Of a stretch of 64,000 nt of DNA, positions 32,968-41,464 are shown piece by piece. The notes under the pieces are model-generated. The model did not search any database and was not told the DNA's origin. It worked only from the letters and a program-made list of their open reading frames with translations. Position numbers and translations under genes: made by a program. This stretch comes from Phytohabitans maris (lineage in GTDB: Bacteria; Actinomycetota; Actinomycetes; Mycobacteriales; Micromonosporaceae). Position 1 is the stretch's first letter. The number at the start of each line of letters is the position of its first letter. The stretch lies in the NCBI RefSeq assembly GCF_031085175.1, contig NZ_JAVHUY010000010.1:124001-188000 (forward strand). The letters are read 5' to 3'.

Positions 32968-33849
32968 TCATGTGATTCGCTGCATGGCCTTTTCCCGGCG
33001 CTCCGCCACCCGGGAGCCGGACTCGCGGCGGGCCATGCGGCGCAACACTATCGGCGCGACGACCAGGCCGAGGATGGCCCACGCGCCCAACACGCCGACG
33101 GTCTCCAGGTGGCGCCACGACTCGCCGATCTCGACGGCCGCCATGTCGCCGGGCAGGAACGCCGAGCGCATGCCCAGCCCCAGCCAGTAGATGGGGAAGA
33201 CCTGGGCGAGCCACTGGAGCCACACCGGAAAGTTGGTGATCGGGTAGAAGATGCCCGACGTGGCGATCAGGCCCATCAGCGGCAGCATGATCATGCCCAT
33301 GTTGCGCGGGTTGGTGACGAGCGAGCCGAAGATCGCGCCGATCGGCATCGTGGCGACCATGCCGAGCAGCACCACCCAGATCAGGGTGAGCCAGCTCGAC
33401 GCGCCGCGCACGGAGAGGCCGTCCAGCAGGAGCAGGCCGGGTACGAGCTGGATGGTGAGGCTGATCAGGCCCATGCCCGCCACCAGCGTGATCTTGCCGA
33501 TCAGGTAGCCGACCATCCCGTTCGGGATCGCCTTGGCGCGCAACAGCGTGCCGTCCTCCCGGTCGACGGTCAGCGCCATGGCCATCGTGACCAGCCCGCC
33601 GAACGCGACGTTCATGCCCAGGGCGCTGGGCATGGTGCGCGAGCCGAGCGAGAAGCTCGTGCCCGGCACCGTCGCATTGCGCATGAAGAAGATGACCACC
33701 AGCAGGAGCACCGCGGGAAAGATGTAGTTCCACAGGTCCTGGCCATTGGTGAGCGTGTGCCGCAGCTCGATGCGACCGCGGGTCAGCCCGGCGCGGGCCG
33801 CGCGCATCGCCGGCCGTCCGGCCGAGAGGGCCGCTGGGATCGCGCTCAT
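32968..33849 (-). CDS. ABC-2 type transporter permease
   Basis: A 293-residue membrane protein of the ABC-2 (DrrB-like) type. Six helices are predicted: NYIFPAVLLLVVIFFM near residue 43, then the region LGMNVAFGGLVTMAMALTVD, the coupling segment REDGTLLRAKAIPNGMVGYL, and LIGKITLVAGMGLISLTIQL, WLTLIWVVLLGMVATMPIGA, MLPLMGLIATSGIFYPITNF with the typical FYP motif, and a last helix near residue 255. It works with the ATPase upstream; export of a drug or natural product, or a lipid, is typical. The 52-base gap to the ATPase gene holds the core of a dispersed repeat. Confidence 0.88.
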   Translation of the reverse strand: MSAIPAALSAGRPAMRAARAGLTRGRIELRHTLTNGQDLWNYIFPAVLLLVVIFFMRNATVPGTSFSLGSRTMPSALGMNVAFGGLVTMAMALTVDREDGTLLRAKAIPNGMVGYLIGKITLVAGMGLISLTIQLVPGLLLLDGLSVRGASSWLTLIWVVLLGMVATMPIGAIFGSLVTNPRNMGMIMLPLMGLIATSGIFYPITNFPVWLQWLAQVFPIYWLGLGMRSAFLPGDMAAVEIGESWRHLETVGVLGAWAILGLVVAPIVLRRMARRESGSRVAERREKAMQRIT

Positions 33850-33864
33850 TTCGGGCCCCGGCCA

Positions 33865-33897
33865 AAACGTGGAGCGAAGCGGAGCGTTTTCGTTGGG
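33865..33897 (+). repeat. Core of the dispersed repeat inside an operon
   Basis: ACGTGGAGCGAAGCGGAGCG followed by TTTTCGTTGGG matches the core of the 111-bp family (12279, 62348) with one or two changes. It fills most of the gap between the ABC ATPase stop (33902) and the permease start (33849). Confidence 0.65.
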
Positions 33898-33901
33898 TGA
33901 T

Positions 33902-34876
33902 TCAACGAGTGACCTCCTCGAACGCGCGCAGGGCCGACGCGCTGCGCCCCGACTCGTACTCCCGGACGAAGGCCATGTAGGTGTCCTCCAGGCTGGCGCG
34001 GCGGACCTCGAGGTCGGCGATGGCCTCGCCGTACTGCTGGAAGAGCTCCCGCACGAACGCGGTGGCGTCGCCGGTGGAGTGCACGAACCGGTCGCCGTCG
34101 CGGCTCCACCGCACCTCGGCGTCGGCGGCGACGCGGCGGGAGAGCTGGTCGGGCGAGCCGTCCGCGATGATCGCGCCGCCGGCCAGGATGAGGATGCGGT
34201 CGGCGAGCTTTTCCGCCTCGTCCAGGTCGTGCGTGGTCAGCAGGATCGTGGTGTCGTCGATGTCGGCGAGCCGGTGCACGAGGTCGTGAAACTCGCGGCG
34301 CGCCTCCGGGTCGAAGCCGGCCGTCGGCTCGTCGAGGAAGAGCAGCTCGGGCCGGCCGACGATGCCGATCGCGACGTCGAGGCGGCGGCGCTGGCCGCCG
34401 GAGAGCTGGCTGACCCGCTTGCCCGCGTGCGGCGTGAGGCCGACCGCGTCGATCAGGTCGTCGACGTCCCACGGGCGGCGGATCCGCGGCGTCGAATACG
34501 GTGTGTAGTAGAGCCCGAGGTGGGCGAGGAGCTCGCGCACCTGCCACTTGCCATGGTCGCGCCAGGACTGGAGCACCACGCCGAGCCGGGAGCGCCACCG
34601 CTCGTCGCCGTGGCCCGGGTCGACGCCGAGCACCCGCACATCGCCGGCGGAGCGGATCCGAAAGCCTTCCAGGATCTCGATCGTGGTGGTCTTGCCCGCC
34701 CCGTTTGGCCCCAGCAGCGCCACCACCTCACCGCGCTGGGCGGTGAAGGAGACGCCGGTGAGCACGTCGGTCGTCCCGTATCGCATGCGAAGGTCGTGGA
34801 CCTCGATCGCGGCGAGGTCGTCGTCGGGCGGATCGCTGACCGCCGCCGGTGCTCGCAACTGCCTTACGACGGTCAT
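33902..34876 (-). CDS. ABC-2 type transporter ATP-binding protein
   Basis: A 324-residue ATPase of the DrrA/CcmA type: Walker A LLGPNGAGKTTTIEILEGF, signature VSQLSGGQRRRLDVAIGIVG, Walker B LLFLDEPTAGFDPEARREFH, switch His in LLTTHDLDEAEKLADR. All catalytic residues are present. Residues from about 235 form the C-terminal extension common in this group (VRWSRDGDRFVHSTGDATAF). It is first in a three-gene operon with the permease and small XRE regulator. A 16-base perfect palindrome at 34914-34929, 38 bases upstream, is a likely operator. Confidence 0.92.
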   Translation of the reverse strand: MTVVRQLRAPAAVSDPPDDDLAAIEVHDLRMRYGTTDVLTGVSFTAQRGEVVALLGPNGAGKTTTIEILEGFRIRSAGDVRVLGVDPGHGDERWRSRLGVVLQSWRDHGKWQVRELLAHLGLYYTPYSTPRIRRPWDVDDLIDAVGLTPHAGKRVSQLSGGQRRRLDVAIGIVGRPELLFLDEPTAGFDPEARREFHDLVHRLADIDDTTILLTTHDLDEAEKLADRILILAGGAIIADGSPDQLSRRVAADAEVRWSRDGDRFVHSTGDATAFVRELFQQYGEAIADLEVRRASLEDTYMAFVREYESGRSASALRAFEEVTR

Positions 34877-34913
34877 ACGTGTCCCCCGTCTCGTCTAACC
34901 AGTCCTCCAAACT

Positions 34914-34929
34914 GTAGTACATGTACTAC
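34914..34929. promoter_or_regulatory. Perfect 16-base operator upstream of the ABC operon
   Basis: GTAGTACATGTACTAC is a perfect palindrome of the kind bound by GntR/YtrA-like or TetR repressors. It lies 38 bases upstream of the ABC ATPase start, and the stop codon of the upstream 75-residue gene (34926-34928) is inside it. Confidence 0.7.
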
Positions 34930-35153
34930 GGGCGGGTCCAGGCGATAAACCGCTGGTACAGCTCCGTCGTCGATGCGCCGGTCAGCTCGCCGGCGGCGTG
35001 GCCGAGCTGCGTCGCCATGTAGACAGCGAGGTTGACACGCTGCTCGCCGTACTCCTGGCCGAGCTGCTCACGGGCCTCGTCGCAGGGCCAGTGGGCGCCG
35101 CAGATCGAGCACGTCCAGGACGGCCGGTTCGGCGCATGGTCGCCGTCGGCCAT
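34926..35153 (-). CDS. Small protein with CxxCx5C zinc-like motif
   Basis: A 75-residue protein with SWTCSICGAHWPCDEAREQL near the N-terminus: Cys15, Cys18 and Cys24 with His21 could bind zinc. The C-terminal half (VNLAVYMATQLGHAAGELTG, then TTELYQRFIAWTRP) is helical. I recall similar WxCxxCxxxWPC proteins next to XRE regulators in Micromonosporaceae and Streptomyces, exactly as here, where it follows the regulator gene by 119 bases. A ribosome binding site (GGGGGTGAAAGAG) precedes the ATG. A role as a partner or small effector of that regulator is inference from position. Confidence 0.75.
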   Translation of the reverse strand: MADGDHAPNRPSWTCSICGAHWPCDEAREQLGQEYGEQRVNLAVYMATQLGHAAGELTGASTTELYQRFIAWTRP

Positions 35154-35272
35154 GCTCTTTCACCCCCATCGTCACCCGACGTGAGGCAACGTACGGCGGC
35201 GGCCGGCCGGCCCGGTGTGGCGCGCTGGGCGACCCCGTCGCCACCGGCGTGCCGGCCCGGGGACACCACGTC

Positions 35273-36469
35273 CTACCCGGTGGCGGCGATGCCGATCCGC
35301 TCGGCGAGACCGACGAGGCCGGGCAGGCGCTGCTTACGCCGGCGGGGCAGCAGCTCGGCGATGATCGTGTGGACGATCGTCTGGTGCGGCAGCATCTCCG
35401 CCGCCAGCGCCTCGACGGTACGCAGCGTGTCGACCGCGTCCTGGGAACGCCAGTCGGTCATCTGCGCCCACGCCACGTTGAGCAGGTAGCGGGCGTGCAT
35501 CGCGGTGGGCGCCGCCTCCGGGTGCTCGACCCGCTCGGCCAGCTTGATCGCCTGGCGCGGGCGGTCGGCGGCGATCGCCACGTCCACCGCCTTCATCGCC
35601 GCGACCGTCGGGCCGAAGGCCATCCCGACGTACCGGCTGCGCTGGTCTCCGGCCATCCTCGCGGCGGCCGCCCGGACCAGCCCGAGCATCTCCTGCGCCT
35701 CGGACTGGCGTCCGGACCGGGCGATGGCCGTCGTGCCGTACCGGAGGAGCTCTCCCCAGACCGCGAGCTGGTCGACGGAGGCCCGGGACAGCGCCGGCTC
35801 CACCTGCTCGGCCGCGGTCACCGCGACGTGCTCGGCCTCCGACCACAGGCCCTGCCGGGACAGCACCCACGACCGGGTGGCCTGCTGGCCGGCGAAGAGC
35901 AGCTCGTCACCGGAGGCCTCGGCGGCCCGCGCGGCCTCGGCGAGCGCGAGGTGGGCCAGGTCTTCGTGCGCGAGGTGGGCCAGGAGCGAGGCGGTTAGCT
36001 GGAGCAGCTCGGCCAGCGTCGCGGACGCGGCGGCCCGGTCGCCGGGCGAGGCCGTCGAGACCGCCGCGCGCGCCCCGGCGATCCGGTCGGGCAGGTCACG
36101 GGCGAGCTCGGCGTAGCGGCCGGCCCAGTACAGGCGCCACGCCTCCCGGGCCTCCCGGCGCAGGTCGTCAAGCACCGGTGGCTCCGGGTCAGGACGGCGC
36201 ACGCCCAGCACCGCCCGCCGGATCGCGCCCACCTCGCCGCTGACCCGACCGGCCGGCAGCCCGCGCGGCTTGCCCAGCAGGTCGGCCGGCGAGACGTCGA
36301 GCGCGTTGGCGAGGGCGGTGAGGCTGGCGATCCGGGTGGCGTGGCGTTGTCCCTGCTCAAGCTTGCGCACCAGGTCGACGGAGACGCCGGCCCGCTCGGC
36401 CAGATCGCGCTGTGACATGGCCCGCCGTCGGCGCAGGGCGGACAGTTGAGCGCCGAGCGTCGATCGCAT
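35273..36469 (-). CDS. XRE-family regulator with TPR-like C-terminal region
   Basis: A 398-residue protein. Residues 5-65 form a Cro/C1-type HTH (QLSALRRRRAMSQRDLAERA, GVSVDLVRKLEQGQRHATRI, ANALDVSPADLLGKPRGLP). The rest (about 100-398) is all-helical with Ala-rich repeats (WRLYWAGRYAELARDLPDRI, EDLAHLALAEAARAAEASGD, SRQGLWSEAEHVAVTAAEQV, AIKLAERVEHPEAAPTAMHA), as in TPR-type sensors of actinomycete regulators. Such proteins are numerous in Streptomyces and Micromonosporaceae and tune development or specialised metabolism, sometimes via peptide binding. The next gene downstream encodes the small Cys-motif protein. Targets are unknown. Confidence 0.88.
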   Translation of the reverse strand: MRSTLGAQLSALRRRRAMSQRDLAERAGVSVDLVRKLEQGQRHATRIASLTALANALDVSPADLLGKPRGLPAGRVSGEVGAIRRAVLGVRRPDPEPPVLDDLRREAREAWRLYWAGRYAELARDLPDRIAGARAAVSTASPGDRAAASATLAELLQLTASLLAHLAHEDLAHLALAEAARAAEASGDELLFAGQQATRSWVLSRQGLWSEAEHVAVTAAEQVEPALSRASVDQLAVWGELLRYGTTAIARSGRQSEAQEMLGLVRAAAARMAGDQRSRYVGMAFGPTVAAMKAVDVAIAADRPRQAIKLAERVEHPEAAPTAMHARYLLNVAWAQMTDWRSQDAVDTLRTVEALAAEMLPHQTIVHTIIAELLPRRRKQRLPGLVGLAERIGIAATG

Positions 36470-36577
36470 CGCAGCTCCCCAGGACCGTCTTGGATCGACG
36501 GTATGTGCTGCGCACGGTGCCGTGAAGACCCCGAAGGGTGACGGAACAGCTCGGTTTACTCACTCATCCGGGCGGAT

Positions 36578-36635
36578 CTGTGATCGAAGCTCCCCTCAAG
36601 TCGTTCTAGCGACTTGAAAGGAGCTTCGATCACAG
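36578..36635. repeat. Long stem-loop element, 58 bp
   Basis: Arms of 26 bases (36578-36603 and 36610-36635) pair except for one CC/AA mismatch, around a TTCTAG loop. The outer 16 bases read CTGTGATCGAAGCTCC and return exactly. It lies just past the stop of the leftward dGTPase gene (36646), so it may act as terminator, but it is much longer than the other terminators here. Confidence 0.75.
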
Positions 36636-36645
36636 GCCATCACCT

Positions 36646-38160
36646 CTAAAGGACGAAGGCGTCCGTCCACAGTTGGCGGGAGCGGCCGGAGAGGGCGTCG
36701 AGCAGGGCGACCGCCTGGCTGTCGGTCAGTGCCGCGACGAAGTCGATCACCGCTCTGCCGCGGGCCTGGATCGACCGCTCCGGGCCGGGGGCACTCCCGT
36801 CCAGGGCCTGCAGCTCGGCGTCGGCCAGCTCGACCAGGTCGTGCAGCCGCCGCGGCAGGCGGGCCTGCTCCTCGGGGTCGAGCAGCCATTCGTACAGCGC
36901 CTCGACCAGGGTGGTGAGCAGGCTGGCCTGGCCGCGCTGGTGCAGCGCCAGGTCGGGACGGGCCAGCACGAAGCCCTGGTGGACGAACTTCAGCACCTGC
37001 ACCTCGTGCCACTGTGCCGGCGCGAGCAGTACGTGCCCGGAGCGCACCGGCGGGTCCGGCACCACCGTGATCGCGCCGATCAGGCGGCGGGTCCAGCGGG
37101 CGGAGAAGCGGGCCACGTACTGCTCGGCCTCCACCGAGCCGTCGAACGAGGCGGCCAGCAGCCCGTCGACCAGCTCGTGCCGTACCTGCTCGACCGCCGC
37201 CGCGAACGCCTCGTCGTCGCTGATCCACCCGTCCTTGCGGTGCAGCTGACGGCGCAGCCGCTCCACCGAACGCCCGGGCCGCCGCACCCCGGCGTCCAGC
37301 TCGGCGTCGGGCAGTTTGCGCAGCTCAGCGTGCTCGTTTTGCCAGGCGATCAGCTCGGTCGCCACCGAACCCTGCTGGAGCACCCCGACCCGGTGAAAGT
37401 CCTCCACGTCGTGGATGGCGTACGCGATGTCGTCCGCCGTGTCCATCACGGACGCCTCGACGGTCTGCTGCCAGTCGGCGATCCGCCCGGCGAACGGCTC
37501 GCGCGCCTGACGCAGGTCGGCCACCTCGGTCGTGTACGCCCCGAACTTCGCCGACCCGCTCTCCGGGTCGCCCGGCGGTGGACTCGCCCCGCGCGGCGGC
37601 GGGTCGAGGTGGCGGGGGTGCGGCTCCGGGTACGAGTGGCGGGTCCACGGGTACTTGAGCATCGCCGCCCGCACCGCCGCCGTGAGGTCGAGCCCGATGG
37701 TGGTAGCGCGGCGGATCTCGGTGCTGGTGACGATCCGGTACGACTGCGCGTTGCCCTCGAACCCGTCGGGCAGGCCGAGCCGCTGCCGGGCGAGCCGGTC
37801 GAGCACCTGCTCACCGAGGTGCCCGAACGGCGGGTGCCCGAGATCATGGGCGAGTGCGGCCGCCTCCACGACGTCGGGGTCGCACCCGCCCAATTCGTCG
37901 AGAAGCCCGCCGTAGCGCCCGTCGGCGATCAGCCGCTCGGCGATCGCGCGCGCGACCTGGGCGACCTTGAGGCTGTGGGTGAGCCGGTTGTGCACCAGCA
38001 GCCCCGAGCCGCCCGGGCTGATCACCTGCGTGACGCCGCCCAGCCGGCTGAAGAACGGTGAGCTGACGATGCGGTCACGATCGACCCGGAACGGACTCGC
38101 CGCAAGGTCGCCGGGCGCGATCGCGGTGCCGCCAAACAGACGCCGGGCCCGCTGATTCAT
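36646..38160 (-). CDS. dgt: dGTP triphosphohydrolase family protein (HD domain)
   Basis: A 504-residue metal-dependent phosphohydrolase. The HD signature is VHNRLTHSLKVAQVARAIAE (H...) with EAAALAHDLGHPPFGHLGEQ, then FEGNAQSYRIVTSTE as in all dGTPases and VMDTADDIAYAIHDVEDFHR with the final Asp of the site. The family splits dGTP (or dNTPs) into deoxynucleoside and triphosphate, controlling dNTP pools. Compared with bacterial Dgt of the 420-residue class there are insertions with Pro/Arg-rich composition near residue 185 (HLDPPPRGASPPPGDPESGS). The start ATG at 38160 is the first in frame and starts MNQRARRLFGG, normal for actinomycete versions. Confidence 0.9.
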   Translation of the reverse strand: MNQRARRLFGGTAIAPGDLAASPFRVDRDRIVSSPFFSRLGGVTQVISPGGSGLLVHNRLTHSLKVAQVARAIAERLIADGRYGGLLDELGGCDPDVVEAAALAHDLGHPPFGHLGEQVLDRLARQRLGLPDGFEGNAQSYRIVTSTEIRRATTIGLDLTAAVRAAMLKYPWTRHSYPEPHPRHLDPPPRGASPPPGDPESGSAKFGAYTTEVADLRQAREPFAGRIADWQQTVEASVMDTADDIAYAIHDVEDFHRVGVLQQGSVATELIAWQNEHAELRKLPDAELDAGVRRPGRSVERLRRQLHRKDGWISDDEAFAAAVEQVRHELVDGLLAASFDGSVEAEQYVARFSARWTRRLIGAITVVPDPPVRSGHVLLAPAQWHEVQVLKFVHQGFVLARPDLALHQRGQASLLTTLVEALYEWLLDPEEQARLPRRLHDLVELADAELQALDGSAPGPERSIQARGRAVIDFVAALTDSQAVALLDALSGRSRQLWTDAFVL

Positions 38161-38259
38161 GCCTACCCCGCTCCGTCGCTCGGCGCTCGGCCACCGTCGT
38201 GCTCAAGGCCCGTAGCCTCACGACTCCCGCTCACAATCCGACGTTAACCCACTCCACCC

Positions 38260-38874
38260 TCAGGAGATCTCGGCTGTGCCGAACTCCGGGCGCCCGGTCG
38301 GCCGGTACACCTGGATGGTCACGCCCGCCGGGGTCGAGCGGGACTCCACGAGGGAGACCCCGGTGGCCACGCCCCGCTCCGGGAAGAGCCGCTGACCCTC
38401 GCCGAGGATCACCGGAAAGATCATGAGGCGGTACTCGTCCACCAGATCGTTCTCGTGCAGGGTGCGGACCAGCGCACCGCTGCCGTGCACCTGGAGCTCC
38501 CGCCCCGGCTGCTCCTTGAGCTTGGCCACCGCCGTGGGCACGTCCCCGCCGAGCACGGTGACCGGACCCCACCGCGGATCCGTCAGCGTGTTCGAGGCGA
38601 CGTACTTGGGCAGCGTGTTGAGCTTGCTCGCGACCGGGTCGTTCGGGTCGGTGGCCTTGGGCCACGCGCTCGCGAAGATGTCGTAGGTGTGGCGGCCCAG
38701 CAGGAACGCGTCCACCTCGGCGAAGACGCTGTCCACGTAGCTGCCCAGCTCGGCGTCGAAGTGCGGCATCACCCAGCCGCCCCGGGTGAAGTCGCCGCGC
38801 CGGTCCTCCTCCGGACCGCCAGGCCCCTGCATCACGCCGTCGATCGAGAGGAATGTCGTCACCGTCAGTTTCAT
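38260..38874 (-). CDS. Dihydrofolate reductase/RibD C-terminal-like oxidoreductase
   Basis: A 204-residue protein of the RibD_C/YwjB family. It begins MKLTVTTFLSIDGVMQGPGG, with FLLGRHTYDIFASAWP, then ELQVHGSGALVRTLHENDLV, and DEYRLMIFPVILGEGQRLFP, which are the family landmarks including NADPH-binding Gly turn. In actinomycetes these stand-alone proteins are common and mostly uncharacterised; some reduce pteridine- or nitro-compounds. GAGGAG lies before the start (ATG 38874, or GTG 38877 just ahead). It is monocistronic. Confidence 0.88.
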   Translation of the reverse strand: MKLTVTTFLSIDGVMQGPGGPEEDRRGDFTRGGWVMPHFDAELGSYVDSVFAEVDAFLLGRHTYDIFASAWPKATDPNDPVASKLNTLPKYVASNTLTDPRWGPVTVLGGDVPTAVAKLKEQPGRELQVHGSGALVRTLHENDLVDEYRLMIFPVILGEGQRLFPERGVATGVSLVESRSTPAGVTIQVYRPTGRPEFGTAEIS

Positions 38875-39010
38875 CACGCTCTCCTCATGTATCGGTCATT
38901 TGGACGTTAGACGGCCCGACCAGCGCGCACTCATCGCTTGACGACCTTGATCTATTCGCAACATGACTCCGCTTGGATGCTCAGCTGAAGCCTCAACGAG
39001 AGGGAAACAG

Positions 39011-40702
39011 ATGGTGAGTAGAAGGCTCATGGCCGGCGCGGTCGCCACCGCGACCTCGCTGGCCCTCGTGGCGGTCATCCCGGCAGGGTCGTCCACCGCG
39101 GCACCGGCGGCCACCACGGAGTACACAGTGGTCGCCGAGGACGGCGTGGCGGCCGACGCGGCGGTCGCCGCGATCACCGCCGCCGGCGGCACGGTCGTGG
39201 CGCGCAACGACGGGGTCGGCGTGTTTCAGGTGACCTCCACCCGCACCGACTTCGCCAACCGCGCCGCCGCCGACGCCGCGCTGGTCGGTGCGGCGCAGCG
39301 CCGCGCGATCGGGTACGCCCCGAAGATCGACGCGGTCGAGCAGGAAAATCGCCTGGTCGACACAGCCGGCAAGGGTAGGGGCAAGGGGCACTCGTCGGCC
39401 CGGCTGGACCCGCTCGACGACAAGCTCTGGGGCCTGGAAATGGTGCGCTCAGACCAGTCGCGCCGCAAGCAGCCCGGCGACAAGGGCGTCACGGTGGGCA
39501 TCCTCGACACCGGCCTGGACGCCAGCAACCCGGATCTCGCGCCCAACTTCAGCACGCGCCTGTCCCGCAACTTCGCGCCCGACCTGACCGACATCGACGG
39601 TCCGTGCGAGGTCTCCGGCTGCCTGGACCCGGTCGGCACCGACGACGGCGGCCACGGCACCCACGTGGCGGGCACGATCGGCGCCGCGGCCAACGGGATC
39701 GGCGTCTCCGGCGTCGCGCCGAACGTGACGCTGGTCGAGCTCAAGGGTGGCCAGGACTCCGGCTACTTCTTCCTCGAACCGGTCGTCAACGCCCTCACGT
39801 ACGCCGGCGACGCGGGCATCGACGTGGTCAACATGTCGTTCTACGTCGACCCGTGGCTGTACAACTGCCTCGACAACTCCGCGGACAACACGGCGGCGAA
39901 GGCGGAACAGCGGGCCATCCTGCGGGCCATGACGCGCGCCCTGACGTACGCCCACCTGCGCGGCGTCACGCTCGTCAGCGCCCTGGGCAACGAGCACACC
40001 GACCTGGGCAAGCCGCTGCCGGACGCGAGCAGTCCCGACTACGGTGCCCCGGCGTACACGCGGCAGATCGACAACAAGACCTGTTGGAGCATGCCGACCG
40101 AAGGTCCGTTCGTGATCGGCGTGTCGTCGCTGGGGCCGTCCGGCAAGAAGTCGGACTTCTCCAACTACGGCACCGAGCAGATCTCGGTCTCCGCGCCGGG
40201 CGGCTGGTTCCGTGACGGGTTCGGCACGCCGTCGTTCCAGACCGACGCCAACATGATCCTCTCCACGTACCCGCTGAAGGTGCTGCAGGAGGACGGGCTG
40301 GTCGACGCGGACGGCAACATCACCCCGGACGGCGAGGGATCCGTCTTCAAGGAGTGCAAGGCCGGCAAGTGCGGCTACTACACGTACCTCCAGGGCACGT
40401 CGATGGCCTCCCCGCACGCGGCCGGTGTCGCGTCGCTGATCGTCAGCGAGTTCGGCCAGCGCGACCGCCGCCGTGGCGGCCTCACGCTTGAGCCGTGGAA
40501 GGTGGAGAACCAGCTGCTGCGTACGGCCGCCGAGCACGCCTGCCCGGAGCCGCGCCTGCAGACGTACACCGACGAGGGCCGGCCGGCTGAGTTCAACGCC
40601 CTGTGCGAGGGCGGCACGAACTTCAACGGCTTCTACGGGTACGGCGTCGTCGACGCGTACGCCGCCGTCACCACCAAGCCGCGGTGGGGCGCCCGTCCGT
40701 AA
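39011..40702 (+). CDS. Secreted subtilisin-family (S8) serine protease
   Basis: A 563-residue exported protease. Signal peptide about 1-31 (MVSRRLMAGAVATATSLALV to STAAPA), then an I9-like propeptide to about residue 115 (EYTVVAEDGVAADAAVAAI, then VGVFQVTSTRTDFANRAAAD) and the catalytic domain. The triad is Asp166 (GVTVGILDTGLDASNPDL), His215 (DDGGHGTHVAGTIGAAANG) and Ser464 (QGTSMASPHAAGVASLIV), with oxyanion Asn in VSALGNEHTDLG. It is a broad secreted scavenging enzyme by family. The ATG at 39011 follows GAGAGGGAAACAG. A strong terminator at 40716-40745 follows, shared with the converging peptidase gene. Confidence 0.93.
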   Translation: MVSRRLMAGAVATATSLALVAVIPAGSSTAAPAATTEYTVVAEDGVAADAAVAAITAAGGTVVARNDGVGVFQVTSTRTDFANRAAADAALVGAAQRRAIGYAPKIDAVEQENRLVDTAGKGRGKGHSSARLDPLDDKLWGLEMVRSDQSRRKQPGDKGVTVGILDTGLDASNPDLAPNFSTRLSRNFAPDLTDIDGPCEVSGCLDPVGTDDGGHGTHVAGTIGAAANGIGVSGVAPNVTLVELKGGQDSGYFFLEPVVNALTYAGDAGIDVVNMSFYVDPWLYNCLDNSADNTAAKAEQRAILRAMTRALTYAHLRGVTLVSALGNEHTDLGKPLPDASSPDYGAPAYTRQIDNKTCWSMPTEGPFVIGVSSLGPSGKKSDFSNYGTEQISVSAPGGWFRDGFGTPSFQTDANMILSTYPLKVLQEDGLVDADGNITPDGEGSVFKECKAGKCGYYTYLQGTSMASPHAAGVASLIVSEFGQRDRRRGGLTLEPWKVENQLLRTAAEHACPEPRLQTYTDEGRPAEFNALCEGGTNFNGFYGYGVVDAYAAVTTKPRWGARP

Positions 40703-40715
40703 GTGATCTCCGCTG

Positions 40716-40745
40716 AAGGGCGCCCCGGTCCGCCGGGGCGCCCTT
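40716..40745. terminator. Strong bidirectional terminator hairpin
   Basis: Perfect 13-base arms AAGGGCGCCCCGG (40716-40728) and CCGGGGCGCCCTT (40733-40745) with a 4-base loop lie between the stops of the subtilase gene (40702) and the prepilin peptidase gene (40748). Confidence 0.85.
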
Positions 40746-40747
40746 TC

Positions 40748-41464
40748 CTATCCGAGCGCGGCTATCGCGGCCAGGACGCCGAGCAGGAGGAACGGGCCGT
40801 GGGCGATGTGGTCCTTGCGGCCGACCCGGCGCAGCAGTAGCAGTGCGGTGGCGTACAGCCCGGCCAGCAGGAAGCCGGCCAGCGCCGCGGCCACCGCCAC
40901 TCCCCAGCCGAACCAGCCCGCCACCAGGCCCACGCACAGCGCCGCCTTCGCGTCGCCGAACCCCATCCCGTTCGGTGAGACGAGCACGAGTACGAGATAG
41001 AAGGCCGCGAGTGCCGCCGCGCAGGCGACCGCCGAGGCGAGGCGGCCCCACTCGCCGCCGACCACCGCAGACAGTCCAAACAGGACCAGAGCGCCACCGG
41101 CGGCCGGAAACGTAAGCCGGTCCGGCAGTCGATGCACGGCAACGTCCACATGCGCCAGTACCACGCCGAACAGCGCGACCCACCCGACGGCGAGCAGCGG
41201 CAGCGGCTCGTGGACCCGCCACGCGACCACCGCCAGGGCGACGGCGGCCACCACTTCGACCACCCCGGGCGGCGGCCCGATACGCCCGCGGCAGTGCGGG
41301 CAGCGGCCGGTGGGCGGGAGGAAAGCACCATTCAACCGCGCCGCGCAGTGCGGGCAGTCGCGACGCCACGACTCACCCGCGGGCACGGTGTGTACGAACA
41401 CCTGCGCACGCAGTAACGGGCCGAGCAGCAGTCCCGCGACGGCAGCCACCACGATCCAGGTCAT
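40748..41464 (-). CDS. Prepilin peptidase (A24, TadV/PilD type)
   Basis: A 238-residue membrane aspartic peptidase that cuts and, in the full-length class, methylates prepilins. The N-terminal CPHCAARLNGAFLPPTGRCP with CxxC...CxxC pairs is the zinc-binding cytoplasmic loop of the PilD class. The two catalytic Asp are in LAHVDVAVHRLPDRLTFPAA and in NGMGFGDAKAALCVGLVA (GxGD motif). About seven membrane helices are visible. It is divergent to the Tad gene cluster and would process the Flp-like and TadE-like pilins at 48104-49202. The ATG at 41464 is chosen; a longer frame upstream has no family similarity. Confidence 0.9.
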   Translation of the reverse strand: MTWIVVAAVAGLLLGPLLRAQVFVHTVPAGESWRRDCPHCAARLNGAFLPPTGRCPHCRGRIGPPPGVVEVVAAVALAVVAWRVHEPLPLLAVGWVALFGVVLAHVDVAVHRLPDRLTFPAAGGALVLFGLSAVVGGEWGRLASAVACAAALAAFYLVLVLVSPNGMGFGDAKAALCVGLVAGWFGWGVAVAAALAGFLLAGLYATALLLLRRVGRKDHIAHGPFLLLGVLAAIAALG

